64,000 nucleotides of DNA from contig OX352774.1 of assembly GCA_947095535.1 (NCBI GenBank), positions 70,618,416 through 70,682,415 of the forward strand, read 5' to 3'. The notes beneath the pieces are model-generated. The model searched no databases, was not told where the DNA came from, and worked only from the letters and a program-made list of their open reading frames with translations. The stretch is from Poecilobothrus nobilitatus (Eukaryota > Arthropoda > Insecta > Diptera > Dolichopodidae). Positions 36,786 to 47,644 of this stretch are shown here, in pieces (the first letter of the stretch is position 1; each line of letters starts with the position of its first letter). The position numbers and the translations under genes were made by a program.

Positions 36786-39609
36786 CCTTTTAAAACTTCT
36801 CATCAGGATTTCCAAATACAAGTAATAATTTAAAAATTTGAAATTTTATGATTTATTTGTTTGTTAGTTTTGATTTTGATATATTATTTTTGAACTCTAA
36901 GCCAACCTTACATTTCTACTCTCTTCTACATATGTATATTTTGCCGAAATACTAACAAAAATAATAACAGGTTAGAGTTTACTAACGATTAAGAACAAAT
37001 AAAATAGAAAAATTTATATAATATACAATAAAATTATTTGAATGAAATTTACGGTAAAAACACTGAAAAGATATGTTATCTGTTCTTTACATTAAATAAA
37101 AACAATATCACATTTTATTACACCCCTTTCAATCCTTTATATTTTTATTTCAATTTGTCTCTATTATCTCGTCCCATTGATACCATTTAATTGTATAGAA
37201 TTCAGATGTCATCATACCATACTTTGTATATTTTTTTATATTTTTATTATTATTATTAGTATCCATTTAGTTTTCTGTTTAATTTTTTGTTTTTTATTCA
37301 ATTTTTCTAATTACGAAATGCCATCTGGGAGAAAATACAAACAACAAAGCAACAAATTACAAAAAAAAAAAAAAACAAAAAGAGAACCCATGCGACACAT
37401 TAAAAAAATTAAAAATAAAAGAAAAAAAAAATTTAATTATCTTTTTTCTCATTCTATTTTTTAATTTTTTTTATTTTCTTTTCTCTTTTGCTCTTTCTAT
37501 TTTGTCCTTTTTTACTGTTTTGTGGACAACAAAAATGAAATTAAAAAATTAATAAAGCGAACGCTAAATTGTAAAATGTCAACACACCACCGTCCGATCC
37601 AATCCTATTTAAAAAAAAAAAAAAATGTCGGAGACAAAAAAAAACTAAAAACCAAAAACAACTGATTAAAAAAAATTAAGAAAATAATAAAAGAATTATT
37701 TAAGAATTTAATTGAATAGACAAAGACAGATACAATGAAGGAAAATAGAAAAAATGTTGATCCTGTTAGTTCTAAGATAAAAAAAATTTTTAAAATAAGT
37801 TATTTTTACAGATTTCTGCAGATGGCGACCTGTTCGTATTGCCTTGCTCATCGGTTTGGCTATTAAATATAGATAACATTTGTTTAAAGAATACCCATAC
37901 TTGACTCAATAAGATGTACAAAGTGACACTATAATTTATCCATTTTCTACTTCTGCTCGAGTTGACATGAAATATATGCATATCATATTATCAAATAAAA
38001 TCAATAATTTGGAATTAAACAATGGAAACAATGAAAGAACGAGTAATTAACGGAAATGGAGAAAAAGTTTTGAAAATTATTTTTTTCTATCTCATTTTAT
38101 GAAATGAAATCGTAAGTCCTGAACTGAATTAAAGGGTAATATCAATATCAAACTAAAGTAGATGGAAGCAGTATTATATTCAGGTAGAAATAAGGTTTGT
38201 GTAAACAAATACAAAGATAAACGTGTCTTCAAATTGATTTTTTGACATATTTAAGGATATAATTTCTATTACATCTATTTTTAACATATTTGCTCATCTT
38301 GCGATTTCTTTTCACAATTTCGATGCTCTCAAGTTATATAGACAATTTGTTTTCATTTTAGGAATACTAAGTAACTTATATAGAATTGTGAAACTGATAC
38401 TATCACTCAAGTTTATTCAATAATCTTTAAAATTATATTATACTTGACATATCAGCTTTTCTACTATATGACAATCAAAATTAATTTTGTTAAACTTGTT
38501 ATATTCAAAACGTGTCATCAATTTCATTTTTACTCTTTTCTATTTTGACTCTGTTGCAGAAGAAAAAAAAAATTGAAAAAATAATAAAAAGAACCGTCAA
38601 GTTGTAGTCTGTAATTATTTTGAACATCAGGAGTGTCCTCCTGTATTCTCTTCTAAGGTGTGTTTTTTTTTTACGTTCTTTTCTTAGAAAAAAAAAAATC
38701 GTTTTTATTAAGAAAAATTTTGATTAATATGCAAAAATAATAAAAAAAAAAAATATTAATTTTTTATATTTTTACTGAAATAATGAACAGTATGACGCAG
38801 TTTTTTTTTCAATTAAAATTTAAATTTTGATAAACGAGAGAAGAGGTAAAAAAAAAAATTGTAAAAAAAAATCCATTATTGTAATAATTAATTTAATTTT
38901 AATCGCCTAAAATTATGCAATATTTTTATTAGAAATTTTGTTATAAAATTGTTTTACTGATTCGCTCTTCGAGGACTTTGTGGTTGAGTTTTAAATAAAA
39001 TGATTTGTTCTTAAAATTATATATATTTTATTTAATCTACAAGTAACTAATTTTAGTTTAAAATGATTGTTATTTAATTAAAATCAAATAATCACAATAA
39101 ATTATTTTTGATTTAGTTTTGAGTACAATTTTCGTACTTTTAAATTAAATGCTAATGTTGTTAAAGAAAATATTATGGTATTATTCAGAAATCAGATCTA
39201 GATATAGTTTTCTAAAATTATTGATATGAATTATTAGAATTTAAATTTAAGATTTTATATTTACATTAAGTGAATATAATATAATATTTACACAATTTTA
39301 AGTTAATTGTTTTGTTTTTTTTTTTAACTCTTTTTTGCCTTGCTTTAAACAACTTTGAAAGTTGAGTCTAGTCTTGAACACATTATAGTTGCTAAAAAAC
39401 TCTTAAATATCATTCATGTTTTTTATTAAAATATAATTAACTACTATAATTTTAAAAACTCAAATTACCCTAATTTTATTGCCCTCGAGTTCTAAATTTC
39501 CCCTCAACATAAGATTTTGACTTTGTTTTCATATTGATATTCTCAAATGGTTTGTTGTAGTTCGTAGCTATATACGAGAAGTTAAAACATTAAGAGAAAT
39601 GTTTAATGT
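36786..39609. other. Non-coding stretch, nothing assigned
   Basis: It has many poly-A tracts. A less AT-rich spot, CACACCACCGTCCGATCC, occurs near 37583. The frame at 37177-37464 (+) is a chance product of a lysine-rich poly-A tract. No gene was recognised. Confidence 0.45.
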
Positions 39610-39938
39610 GGGTCCCCATCGATATCCTAAAAAAAATCTGGAAAAAAAATCTTGAGAAACAAAAACCTGAAAAAAAAATTTGAAAAAAAAAAATCTTGAA
39701 TTAAATTAATTTTTTTTTGGAAATGATGATTTAAAAAGAAAAAAATTGGCCAGAAACGCTAAATAAATTACTGGAACTCTGATTGTGTAACCAACCATAA
39801 AATATCTCTTAATTATGTAATTATGTTTTTGCATATATATTTCAATATTAAAATATTAACCTATATATTAAATATAGAAAATAACACCAGATTTTCAAAC
39901 AGGAAATTTTGATACACGAGATTTCGATACGCTCCCGC
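39610..39938. mobile_element. Foldback element, arm motif AAAATCT(T/G)G, with one core unit
   Basis: The left end GGGTCCCCATCGATATCC then AAAAATCTGG, AAAATCTTGAG and AAACCTG faces, inverted from the right, GCGGGAGCGTATCGAAATCT then CGTGTATCAAAATTTCCTG and GAAAATCTGG. The core between the arms (GGAACTCTGATTGTGTAACC, CATAAAATATCTCTTAATTA) is one diverged 86-bp unit. It groups with 7776-8752 and 11386-11691 by its tip. Confidence 0.6.
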
Positions 39939-39964
39939 ACATTATACTACATCAAAAGAATATT

Positions 39965-40057
39965 TCACCCTTACAACATTTACAGCTACCTAGAAAGGAA
40001 AAACTGTGTAACTTTCTTGTCACATTTATGTGGCAGGAGAATAAACTAAAAAAAAAT
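39965..40057 (+). mobile_element. tRNA-derived SINE (type 1), 3' fragment
   Basis: CCTTACAACATTTACAGC, AAAGGAAAAACTGTGTAAC and CACATTTATGTGGCAGGAGA follow the 3' half of the intact SINE at 21530-21718, ending in an A-rich tail. The tRNA head is missing. Confidence 0.75.
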
Positions 40058-40084
40058 TAAAACATATATTAATAAGTCTTTTTA

Positions 40085-40172
40085 GTATGGCCCACATGCC
40101 AATCTGGCAAAAGGCCCTAAATTTGTGTGTAAGTATTTATATTTATAGACAATAAATAAATAAATAAATCTT
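40085..40172 (+). mobile_element. Probable non-LTR retrotransposon 3' end with AATA tail
   Basis: TATGGCCCACATGCC, TCTGGCAAAAGGCCC and GTGTGTAAGTATTTATA are followed by AATAAATAAATAAATAAAT. A short unique 3' UTR ending in a TAAA or AATA microsatellite is typical of several insect LINE clades. No coding part remains. Confidence 0.4.
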
Positions 40173-40185
40173 TTTTAGTGAACAA

Positions 40186-40861
40186 TTTTTTTTTTTTCCT
40201 AAGGGAGGTGGGAAATTTCCAAAGCCACCAAAAATTTCTCCCTTGGTAGTGTAAGATTCTTGCTGACTAAACCCACCTCCCCCTTTAGCCAATATAATGG
40301 GATGAAACCTTTACCTGCGAATGCAGTATATTGGCTAGGGAGTAGGGATAGAAAAGGATAGGAAAATGGATACGGAAACATTGAATTGGGAGTTGGACTG
40401 TAAGGAAACAATGAATCCACCTATTATTATTACTATTTTGCTAACAGTGACTAAAGTCGTCACAACAGTTACAACATGTAGTAGTAGTATATAGTACTAC
40501 ATGAGGTAATTATTGAAGGCAACCCCCAATGTTACTGTAGCGGTTACTATTATTGGTATTAGTATTCTTATTAATATTATTATTATTTTACTACAGAGTC
40601 AGCGCCATCAGTGGATTACAACGTGCAACAGTATATAACACCTTACTTGCATGATATAACCAAAGATAGCCCCACTGTAGCGCCACTGTATATTACTATT
40701 ATTATTATTAATATTATAATTAGTACTATTAATTATACGATATACATTATTATGATATGAAAGTACTACATATTTTTTTTATTTATGACCTGACCGGGGT
40801 TTGAACCCAAGATCCTTCATTTGAAAGGTTGGCGACTTACCCACTGCGCCATGAGTCAGAT
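40186..40861 (-). mobile_element. Long tRNA-headed retroelement (type 2 SINE), most complete copy
   Basis: On the minus strand it starts with a tRNA-like head (40861 down to about 40790): A box TGGCGCAGTGGG, a CCTT/AAGG stem around TCAAATG, and B box GGGTTCAAACCC. The body has ATT/AAT microsatellites, two related blocks (around 40450-40540 and 40605-40690, both with ACAAC.TG.A.TAG and TGTAGCG), and the 3' part TTAGTCAGCAAGAATCTTAC, then CACTACCAAGGG. It ends CTCCCTTAGG plus poly-A (40186-40198). At about 675 bp it is much longer than common SINEs. A minus-strand open frame inside it (40199-40420) has no family motif. The downstream part may derive from its partner LINE. Confidence 0.75.
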
Positions 40862-42364
40862 GAAAAACAAATACATATTTATGAATTAACAAATTAAATC
40901 TTATAATTAGTCTACGTTTAAATTAAAAATCTATATTTAAAATACATTAACATTTTTTTTTCTTTATATTCAAATGCTCAAACCATTTACTTCACTTTTA
41001 AATAAATGCTGCACAGTTCTACTAAACTTTATAATTACACTTATGCGAATCCAATTTATTTTTCCATCAAAAAAATAAGCTATGGCTAAAAAAAGAAAAT
41101 TAACCGAAACCGCTAATATGTATTATATGAAAATCATGAAAAATTCATATGTGTTTTTCAATTGAAATATCTCGGAAATGGAAAAAAAAAACAACCTGTG
41201 TTCTTATCACCAAAAAAAAAAAAAAATTTGCACAGAGAAAAATATACTAATTAAATAGCATAATTCCAAAATGATTCCATATACACTTTGTCAATTGCAT
41301 GATTCAAAATAACTAGGAATAAAAAGAGGTCTATACTAAAATATTTTAAAAACACTTTTAATATGTAGGTATTTATTTGACACGAATAATTTCAAATTTT
41401 AGACATTAACCAATAAATTAAAATGAAATTAATTTTAAATTCTAAATATGAAATGAAAAAAAAAATTAAAAAGTGCAATATTTAGATATTCGTTAAAAAA
41501 AACACTCTTCAAAGTCAATTTCTATTATTATTAAATTTTTTATTTAGCCGCCAATAGTTTATTAATTTTTCTTTTTTTATTTAATTAATGAATTTGATTA
41601 GGTATATATGTACATTATAAATATCTTCATTATAAATTCAAAAGAAAAAAAAAACAAAAAAAATTAATAATTGATTATCATTTTGATTAAAAATTATAAT
41701 AACAAAACGGAAGATGCAAAAAAAAAACTAACGAAAAAACTGACACCTTTAAAATGAACCAAAAAAACCGAAAGAAGAGGGAGAATCAAAAAAAATAAAA
41801 AAATGACCTCGAATAAGTATAATTAGAAAATGAAAAAGACAGTGATTGATTCCACGTTCCGGTAGTGGCGATTCAATATTAAATATTTAAATTTTTTATG
41901 CGGAGAAGCAAAAAAAAAAATAAAAAATAAAAACGTAAAAAAAACTAAAACTTGTCAACAGCATGTGTTAGAAGGCATGTTTTTCTCTAAGCATTCATTA
42001 AAAAAAAAAAAAAAATTGTCTTAATCATAATATGCTAATACTCGTACATATATTACTTACTATAGATATACATATGTACATATATATATATATGTTTATG
42101 CATGAAGTATAAAATTATCAAAATAATATACTCAATATATAATGACAATTGACATATTAAAAAAAAATAATAAATATTCAAACATAATATATTATAAGAG
42201 TATGTACATATATAATATGTATCTAATTAAATATTAAGGCTATGTCTTTTAATTAATGGATATAGCGATGAGTTACAGTCAATCTTAATTATGTAAAATC
42301 TGCACAAATTATGATTTTTAAATTAATATTTTAATATAAAAACAAATTATTAAACTGGCTAGGA
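40862..42364. other. Non-coding stretch, nothing assigned
   Basis: Homopolymers and TA runs (42060-42100). GATTCCACGTTCCGGTAGTG near 41848 is a less AT-rich spot without a frame. No gene was recognised. Confidence 0.45.
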
Positions 42365-43160
42365 TTTAACGAGGTAGTAAAAAATAGCAAAATATTAAGT
42401 TAAAATTAAAAAATAGAAAATGCTCAGTAAAAAAATTAAATGCTAAGTAAAATACCTCTAGTAAAATTTATTGAACGCGCAGTAGAAAATAACTAATACC
42501 CACAGTAAAAAAGATTTTTTTCCACAGTAAATTAAAATTTTGCTTAGTTAAATGTGTAAAACCCACAGTAAAAATTTAGTTTTTGCATTATAATAAAATA
42601 AAAGCACAGTAAATGTTGTTAATAACTCGACTTTCATATTTTGGAAAAAGGGGAAATATTGTTTCTATCTCTAAGATAAACGTTCTGGAAAAAGTTGAAA
42701 AGTATAATTTTTCAAAAATTCTGGAAAAAAACGAAAGTACACTAAATAATTCTGATTCACTTTTAATAACATCAGTTAATATTTCCATTATTTTTGAACA
42801 ATTAAAATAACTAACAGTAACTTTCGTCTAAATTTACTGTGTTGCAGATTTATTTAATATTAAATGAATCCTTTTCAGAAAGTAATTTTTGTGTTTTTAT
42901 TTTTTTACTGTAAATTTAATTTATTTACTGATAATTTTTTTTATTTACTGAGAATATTATTTTTTACTGATCATTTAATTTGTTTGCTGTGAATTTAAAT
43001 TATTTACTGAGAGGGTGAATTTTTTTGTATTACATTTGATATTTTACTGAGCAAAAAGATATTTTACTGTGAATTTAAATTATTAACTGTGCAAAGTTTT
43101 TATTTAATGGAATTTTAATTACTGTGTTTTTAATTTTTTACTGTACGTTTAATTTTCAGC
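42365..43160. mobile_element. Foldback element with arms of CACAGTAAA / TTTACTGTG arrays
   Basis: The left arm (42365-42615) has about nine copies of (C)AGTAAA variants, such as CTCAGTAAAAAAATTAAATG, CCACAGTAAAAAAG, CCACAGTAAATTAAAATTT and GCACAGTAAATG. The right arm (42825-43160) has about twelve inverted copies, such as TTTACTGTGTTGC, TTTACTGTAAATTTAATT, TTTACTGAGAATATT and TTTTACTGTGAATTTAAATT. Spacing is irregular, 14-45 bases. The 200-bp centre (42616-42815) contains TTCTGGAAAAAG, also seen in the 86-bp core, and a 65-codon frame on each strand without a recognised family. No target duplication could be fixed. Confidence 0.75.
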
Positions 43161-43724
43161 GTATTAAAATGTTAAAGGCAAAACTTAAAATTTTAATGAA
43201 AATCTTTTGATAAAAATTAATTTCTGTTATTGAATAGAAAATTCACCAATAAATTACTGTAATAGAAATAGAAATTTTTGACAATATAAAGTATCACTTA
43301 TACTTTTAACAGTTTTTGAGGTAAAATTACTTAAATATTCTACCACTTTTTAAATAATATAATTTCTTTTTGTCAATTTAATATAAAATTATATTGTATA
43401 TAATAATAATATTAATATTTAATATAATATTATATTGTTTTATATTTAAAACAAAAGTAAGATTTATATAATCAAAAGTTTTGACCAAGTTGAAACTGTC
43501 TGGTCTAATTGAGCGTTATAATTGTATGTTTTTTCGTTGTAATGCGATTTAATTTAATTTAATATTATTTCTTTTTATTAAAAATTACAATAGTCTTCGT
43601 TAGTTAAACTTGTTTCAATATTGTTTTCTGTTTTTATAAATTTTTTTGATATCTAAATTTAGTAATATTTTTTTTGAAACAGTTTAAACTTTTAATTAAT
43701 TTTATATTAAAGTTGGTAGTACCG
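43161..43724. other. Non-coding stretch, nothing assigned
   Basis: Contains a TA/AAT-rich tract at 43377-43450. One more inverted motif, AATTACTGTAATAG, lies at about 43253, just outside the foldback element. Confidence 0.4.
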
Positions 43725-43860
43725 CCTTGGTAGTGTCAGATTCTTACTGACTAAACCCACCTTGTCCTACAAAAAATATAACGGGACGAAATCCCTCGTA
43801 ACAACTAATGCGGTACATTGGCTAGAAAGTAGGAATAGGAAAGGTTAGGACAAAAATGCT
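43725..43860 (-). mobile_element. Type 2 SINE, 3' fragment
   Basis: CCTTGGTAGTGTCAGATTC, TTACTGACTAAACCCACC, ATATAACGGGACGAAATCC and GGTACATTGGCTAG match the minus-strand 3' portion of 40186-40861. Head and middle are missing. Confidence 0.75.
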
Positions 43861-43980
43861 GGCAATTTAATCACAGTGTCATGACTAAAATAATTAAAAC
43901 AAATATATAAACTAACTAATATTTGTTTTTGTATAAAATAAGGTGAAAATAATAATTTGATCTGTTTCTGGTGGTGTGTG

Positions 43981-44722
43981 CAGGGGTCCGCAACGAAACT
44001 ATGTTGTAGCAAATTTCAATCATTCTTTCAACAGTTCTCTCTGGAGCAAAAATAAAAAAGTTTTTTAAATTTTTTTTTCAGAAAAAAGAACAAAAAATTT
44101 GCTTTCAACAACAAATTCAAATTGAACATAAAATAAAGTTTAATTTGGACATTTCGCAGTTCGGAATTGAAGTAGAATTCCGCAATATAACTTTTGGCGC
44201 TATCAGTTATTAAGAATAGTTTTATTCATTTTCAATGTTGTTTGTTAGTTTTCTATTTTGTTTTCTGTTGAAGTTCAAAATATTTGAGGTGATGTGTAAA
44301 TGTTTTAAATTTAAAAAAGAAAATTAATTTTGAAAAACTTAATTTTGAAAAAAAGAAGATTTTGTTAAATTGAGATTAAATAATATGAACATTCTTCAGG
44401 TTCCCTATAATAAATAATGTAAGGAAAAAGTACATGTATTTCGAATCAATATTTTAAATAATACATTACAAGTTTCTTAAATTTCTTAATATTCATTTGT
44501 AAATTTACAAGTACTGTATTTTTATAAATATATTTTAATAGAATTTTAGTAAGGAACACAATTTTTATGTTTTTGTAAATAATTTAGTTTTTGTAAAAAT
44601 TGCCAAAAAGTACGCTATAAAAATTAATTTCGGATAAAGTTGGGAAACGATATTTTCTCTTTTCCGAAATAAATATCTCTTTGGAACTTTTGATTTTTAT
44701 TTCGTTTAGTTCCGGACCCCTG
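43981..44722. mobile_element. hAT-like MITE with matching ends
   Basis: The ends CAGGGGTCCGCAACGAAAC and, inverted, CAGGGGTCCGGAACTAAACG share about 17 of 20 bases. CAGGG-type ends are characteristic of the hAT superfamily. Flanking 8-mers GGTGTGTG (43973-43980) and GTTATGTG (44723-44730) agree at six positions, consistent with an aged 8-bp target duplication, the hAT length. The 742-bp interior has no transposase frame, so the element needs an enzyme from elsewhere. Confidence 0.8.
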
Positions 44723-45559
44723 GTTATGTGAGTAATTTTAAATATTAGTATGTAGAGCTATCTATTACAGACAAATTTAAAACTTGGTTATTGAGTTGAA
44801 TATAATTTGATTAGTTGCATGTATTTTTATTAGTTTCTCATAAAAAAAGTTCAGTCTATCTAAATGAATTTATTGAAGTCCTACTGCATAATCTTATACC
44901 ATGGTATGAGATCAATTGAAAAGCAAAGCAAAACAGTTGAAATCTAAAATTTATTTTTAGTTGTTTACTTTTTAAACGAAAAAATTTCATACGTGATTTT
45001 AACAAAAAATGCCTAGGAAAAAGCAAAATTGTTTTGTTGGAACTGGTGTCACTCAGGAACTTTTGCTTATGTGATTGAATTCAAGTAGAACATTCTACAG
45101 TTACTCTCGGTTCCATAGTTTAGCTCACACTGTTTAAAATGTCTTTTCTATATATGAACTTCAAATGTTGTTTATTTTTTTTAATTTTTACAACAACAAA
45201 AACTCAGGTTGCACTTAAAATATCACGAAAAAAATTTTTATCCGGTCAAGTTTTACTGGTAAGAATTTTACTTAAAACTTTATTGTTCTAAATCTCAATT
45301 TCGCGGGAAAAAAATTAAATAAAATTTTAAGCGAATATAAATTTTATTTAGAACGAACAGACCTCTTATTTATTTAATCTGGAGTTGCTGTACACAATAT
45401 TCGTGAAATGCATAAAACTGAATTTGATCTCAAATTTTACTTTTTAAAACGAAAATAAAAGTTCAAGTTCAGTTTTTTGCATTCGATTCAAAATCTATTT
45501 TTAGCTTTTGTATAATCGATCTATTTAAATAAGTTTCAAATGGTGCAAAATGGTGTCCA
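44723..45559. other. Non-coding stretch with inverted motif pairs
   Basis: ATGCATAAAACTGAATTTG (about 45408) faces CAAGTTCAGTTTTTTGCATT (about 45463), an imperfect hairpin similar in kind to the foldback arms. A comparable pair is near 54640-54715 (GCATAAAACTAAGCTT and GAGATCAAGTTTATAG). Nothing else was recognised. Confidence 0.4.
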
Positions 45560-46310
45560 CGGGTCTTAATTCCACTAGATCGTGGGTTTTAAGTACATTT
45601 CAAAAAAGAATTAAAGCCCACTGAGTAACACAAAGCTTACTATCATGAGTCTGCTTTTCATTTGACTGGATTTTATTTGGTGACATGTCAGAAGTCCGAT
45701 TATAATTTTCACTTTCACTTTCACTTCCATCAGCCAGAAGTCCCATATGCATATGCGAATTTCTGAATTAGGAGAGATTTTCGAGTTGTTTACAAAATCA
45801 GGGTTATACGCTTTTTCCAGGATATGTTTCCTAATTCACAACCCGCATAAGCATATATCTAAATATTCTGTAAAAGGCATACATTCCTGATTTTGAATTC
45901 AATTCTAAAATCCCTCCCAAAATCCCTGCCTCACAAATAGGTGTATTATTTATATACATATTTTGGAAAAAGCATATAACCCTGATTTATATATAACCAT
46001 ATAACTCTAAAATTCCTTCCAATTCAGAATCTGGACATATACATATTAGTAAATATTCTGGAAAAAGGGATACCCCATCAATTTTTATCCAAAACCTAAA
46101 ATCCCTCCTAATGCGTTTGCTTTATATACTCTATTACTCTTTTAATAACAAAAAATAGTGTGGGTCTTAATTCCAATTCAAAAGGAATTAAAGCCCCGCT
46201 GGTTTTTTTTGCTTTTAATTATGGGCTTTAATTCCAATTCAAGAAGGAATTAACGCCCGCAGACTTTAATTTCAAAAATTTGGCAATTAAAGCTTGCGGG
46301 ATTTATTTCC
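45560..46310. mobile_element. Composite foldback, outer arms GGAATTAAAGCCC, inner core repeats
   Basis: The outer left arm (45560-45625) has GGGTCTTAATTCCAC and GAATTAAAGCCCACTG. The outer right arm (46160-46310) has GGGTCTTAATTCC, GGAATTAAAGCCCC, GGGCTTTAATTCCAATTC, GGAATTAACGCCCG and CAATTAAAGCTTGCGGG. Inside are a piece of the CAAATGAAAT-type arm (45636-45675) and four core units (45745-46115), the first inverted relative to the next three, with unit spacing of about 90-100 bp. Confidence 0.7.
45745..46115. repeat. Tandem array of the 86-bp core repeat, four units, first inverted
   Basis: The inverted unit reads TTCTGAATTAGGAGAGATTT and ATCAGGGTTATACGC. Direct units follow with ATATTCTGTAAAAGGC, CCTGATTTTGAATTCAATTC and TAAAATCCCTCCC, then GGAAAAAGCATATAACCCTG and TTCCTTCCAATTCAGAATCT, then ATATTCTGGAAAAAGGG and CTAAAATCCCTCCTAATG. 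This is the longest array of the unit in the window. Confidence 0.75.
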
Positions 46311-47424
46311 TCGGACGTTCTGTCCACTGCACAGTTTTAAATAGTACAATTTGTTCGTTTGAAAAGGCCTAGATTTTTTTTTAGCTTAAGCAGTAACATA
46401 ATCATTTTTCTATAAACATTTTTTAAGAACTGATATATAAAATCTAAAAATCTCTTTTTTTTTTGTTTATTTCAAGTCAATTTTTAAAATTTTTAATAAC
46501 AATATTTCAAAATAAGAACATTTTTATTACTTTATAAATTGTTTTATTTTCTACTTTTGAAACAACATGATAATAAACAAGTGCCAACAAATAATATTGT
46601 CATTATTAATATTAAAATAAAAAAATATTTTATTGAAATTACAATATTATAAATTTTGTGTCCAGTCAAATTTATAATATTGAAAGGACCCTTTATAGTG
46701 TTATTAAAAATTTTATTTTTCAACGTAAAATTCTAAATAATAAATTTACAAAAAATAAATTTGAATTTCAAATTTCAATTTACAATAATGACATTGATGT
46801 CAATTTAATATGTTGTACATCAAAACAAAAAAAAAAAAAAAAATTCCCTTTACCGTTATTAAGAATAAAATTAAAAGTAGAAAAGGACATTTTGGTTTCA
46901 CAAAAGGTGATCTCATAAAACCGTTTTTTTTTATTATATTTCATATTCAATATTCACTTTATTAATTTTGAAAAATTTCTTACATTAAAACCTATACATA
47001 TATAGTGAAGTCCTTTAATAAATGAAAATTTAATAAATTTAATTTTAATATATATGGTTATATATAAAATTATAAATTCGATGAAATTATCACCAATTAA
47101 CATTTCAATTTATTTATTTCTTTTTTTTTAATAAGACACATACAAACTTCTTTTATAAAACTCACCTCTGTTTATAAAATACACAATTTAAAAAAAAAAA
47201 AAAACAAATCAATTGCACAACAAATTTTTAACTGATTTTAAGTATTTAAAAGGTTTGTCTTTTTTTATTTTTTACTTTTTTCAAGGATAATCCTGTATTT
47301 TTCAAAGAGTTTTGTCGACAATTTTTGTTTAATTAATAATGGCTCAAATAATTTTGGCCAAACTGAATATTCAACAGCCAACTCTGTGCGGGAAAGATCC
47401 TATTGAAAACCAAATAAGAAGAAA
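46311..47424. other. Non-coding stretch; one unassigned 86-codon frame
   Basis: The + strand frame at 46658-46918 begins at a GTG, is N/K/I-rich, includes a poly-lysine run encoded by a poly-A tract, and has no recognised motif. I regard it as chance. Otherwise homopolymers. Confidence 0.4.
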
Positions 47425-47640
47425 AAAAAAATACAGATGAATCGGGCACATAATCAGACGAGCATAAAACATAGGTAGAACCAGAAACAGTTGGAAAAGA
47501 ACAATATTGAAAGAGAAGACAAAATTAACAAATGGTCACAAATTAAAGCTATAGCACAAAATAGAAATAGAAGGTTTAGTGGATGCTCTATGCTCCCTGG
47601 GGGAGTTGTAAGGAAAGGAAAAAAATGAATTGATAATAAA
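47425..47640 (+). pseudogene. Non-LTR retrotransposon C-terminal end, decayed copy
   Basis: IGHIIRRA, RTRNSWKRTILKE, KAIAQNRNRRF and VDALCSLGEL appear in order in shifting + frames. This is the same C-terminal block as at 29080-29350 (WIGHVLRK, RPR.SWR.TV.KE, LAQNR, VEALCSPRE). Several frameshifts and stops are present. An open frame on the opposite strand (47454-47660) is only its shadow. Confidence 0.65.
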
Positions 47641-47644
47641 AGAA

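Noticed and set aside
37177..37464. 95-codon plus-strand open frame
   Set aside because: Half of it is lysine-rich from poly-A tracts and the first half is F/I-rich. No domain is present.
40790..40861. tRNA-like sequence with A and B boxes on the minus strand
   Set aside because: The same head with the same downstream body recurs at 52404-52476, so it is the 5' part of a SINE, not a tRNA gene.
42588..42810. Overlapping 65-codon frames on both strands in the centre of the CACAGTAAA foldback
   Set aside because: Open frames on both strands of the same AT-rich 200 bp are likely chance, and neither resembles a transposase or other known protein.
46658..46918. 86-codon plus-strand open frame ending near a weak GTGATC donor
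   Set aside because: It starts at GTG, contains a poly-lysine run from a poly-A tract, has no family motif and its composition is that of the surrounding non-coding DNA.
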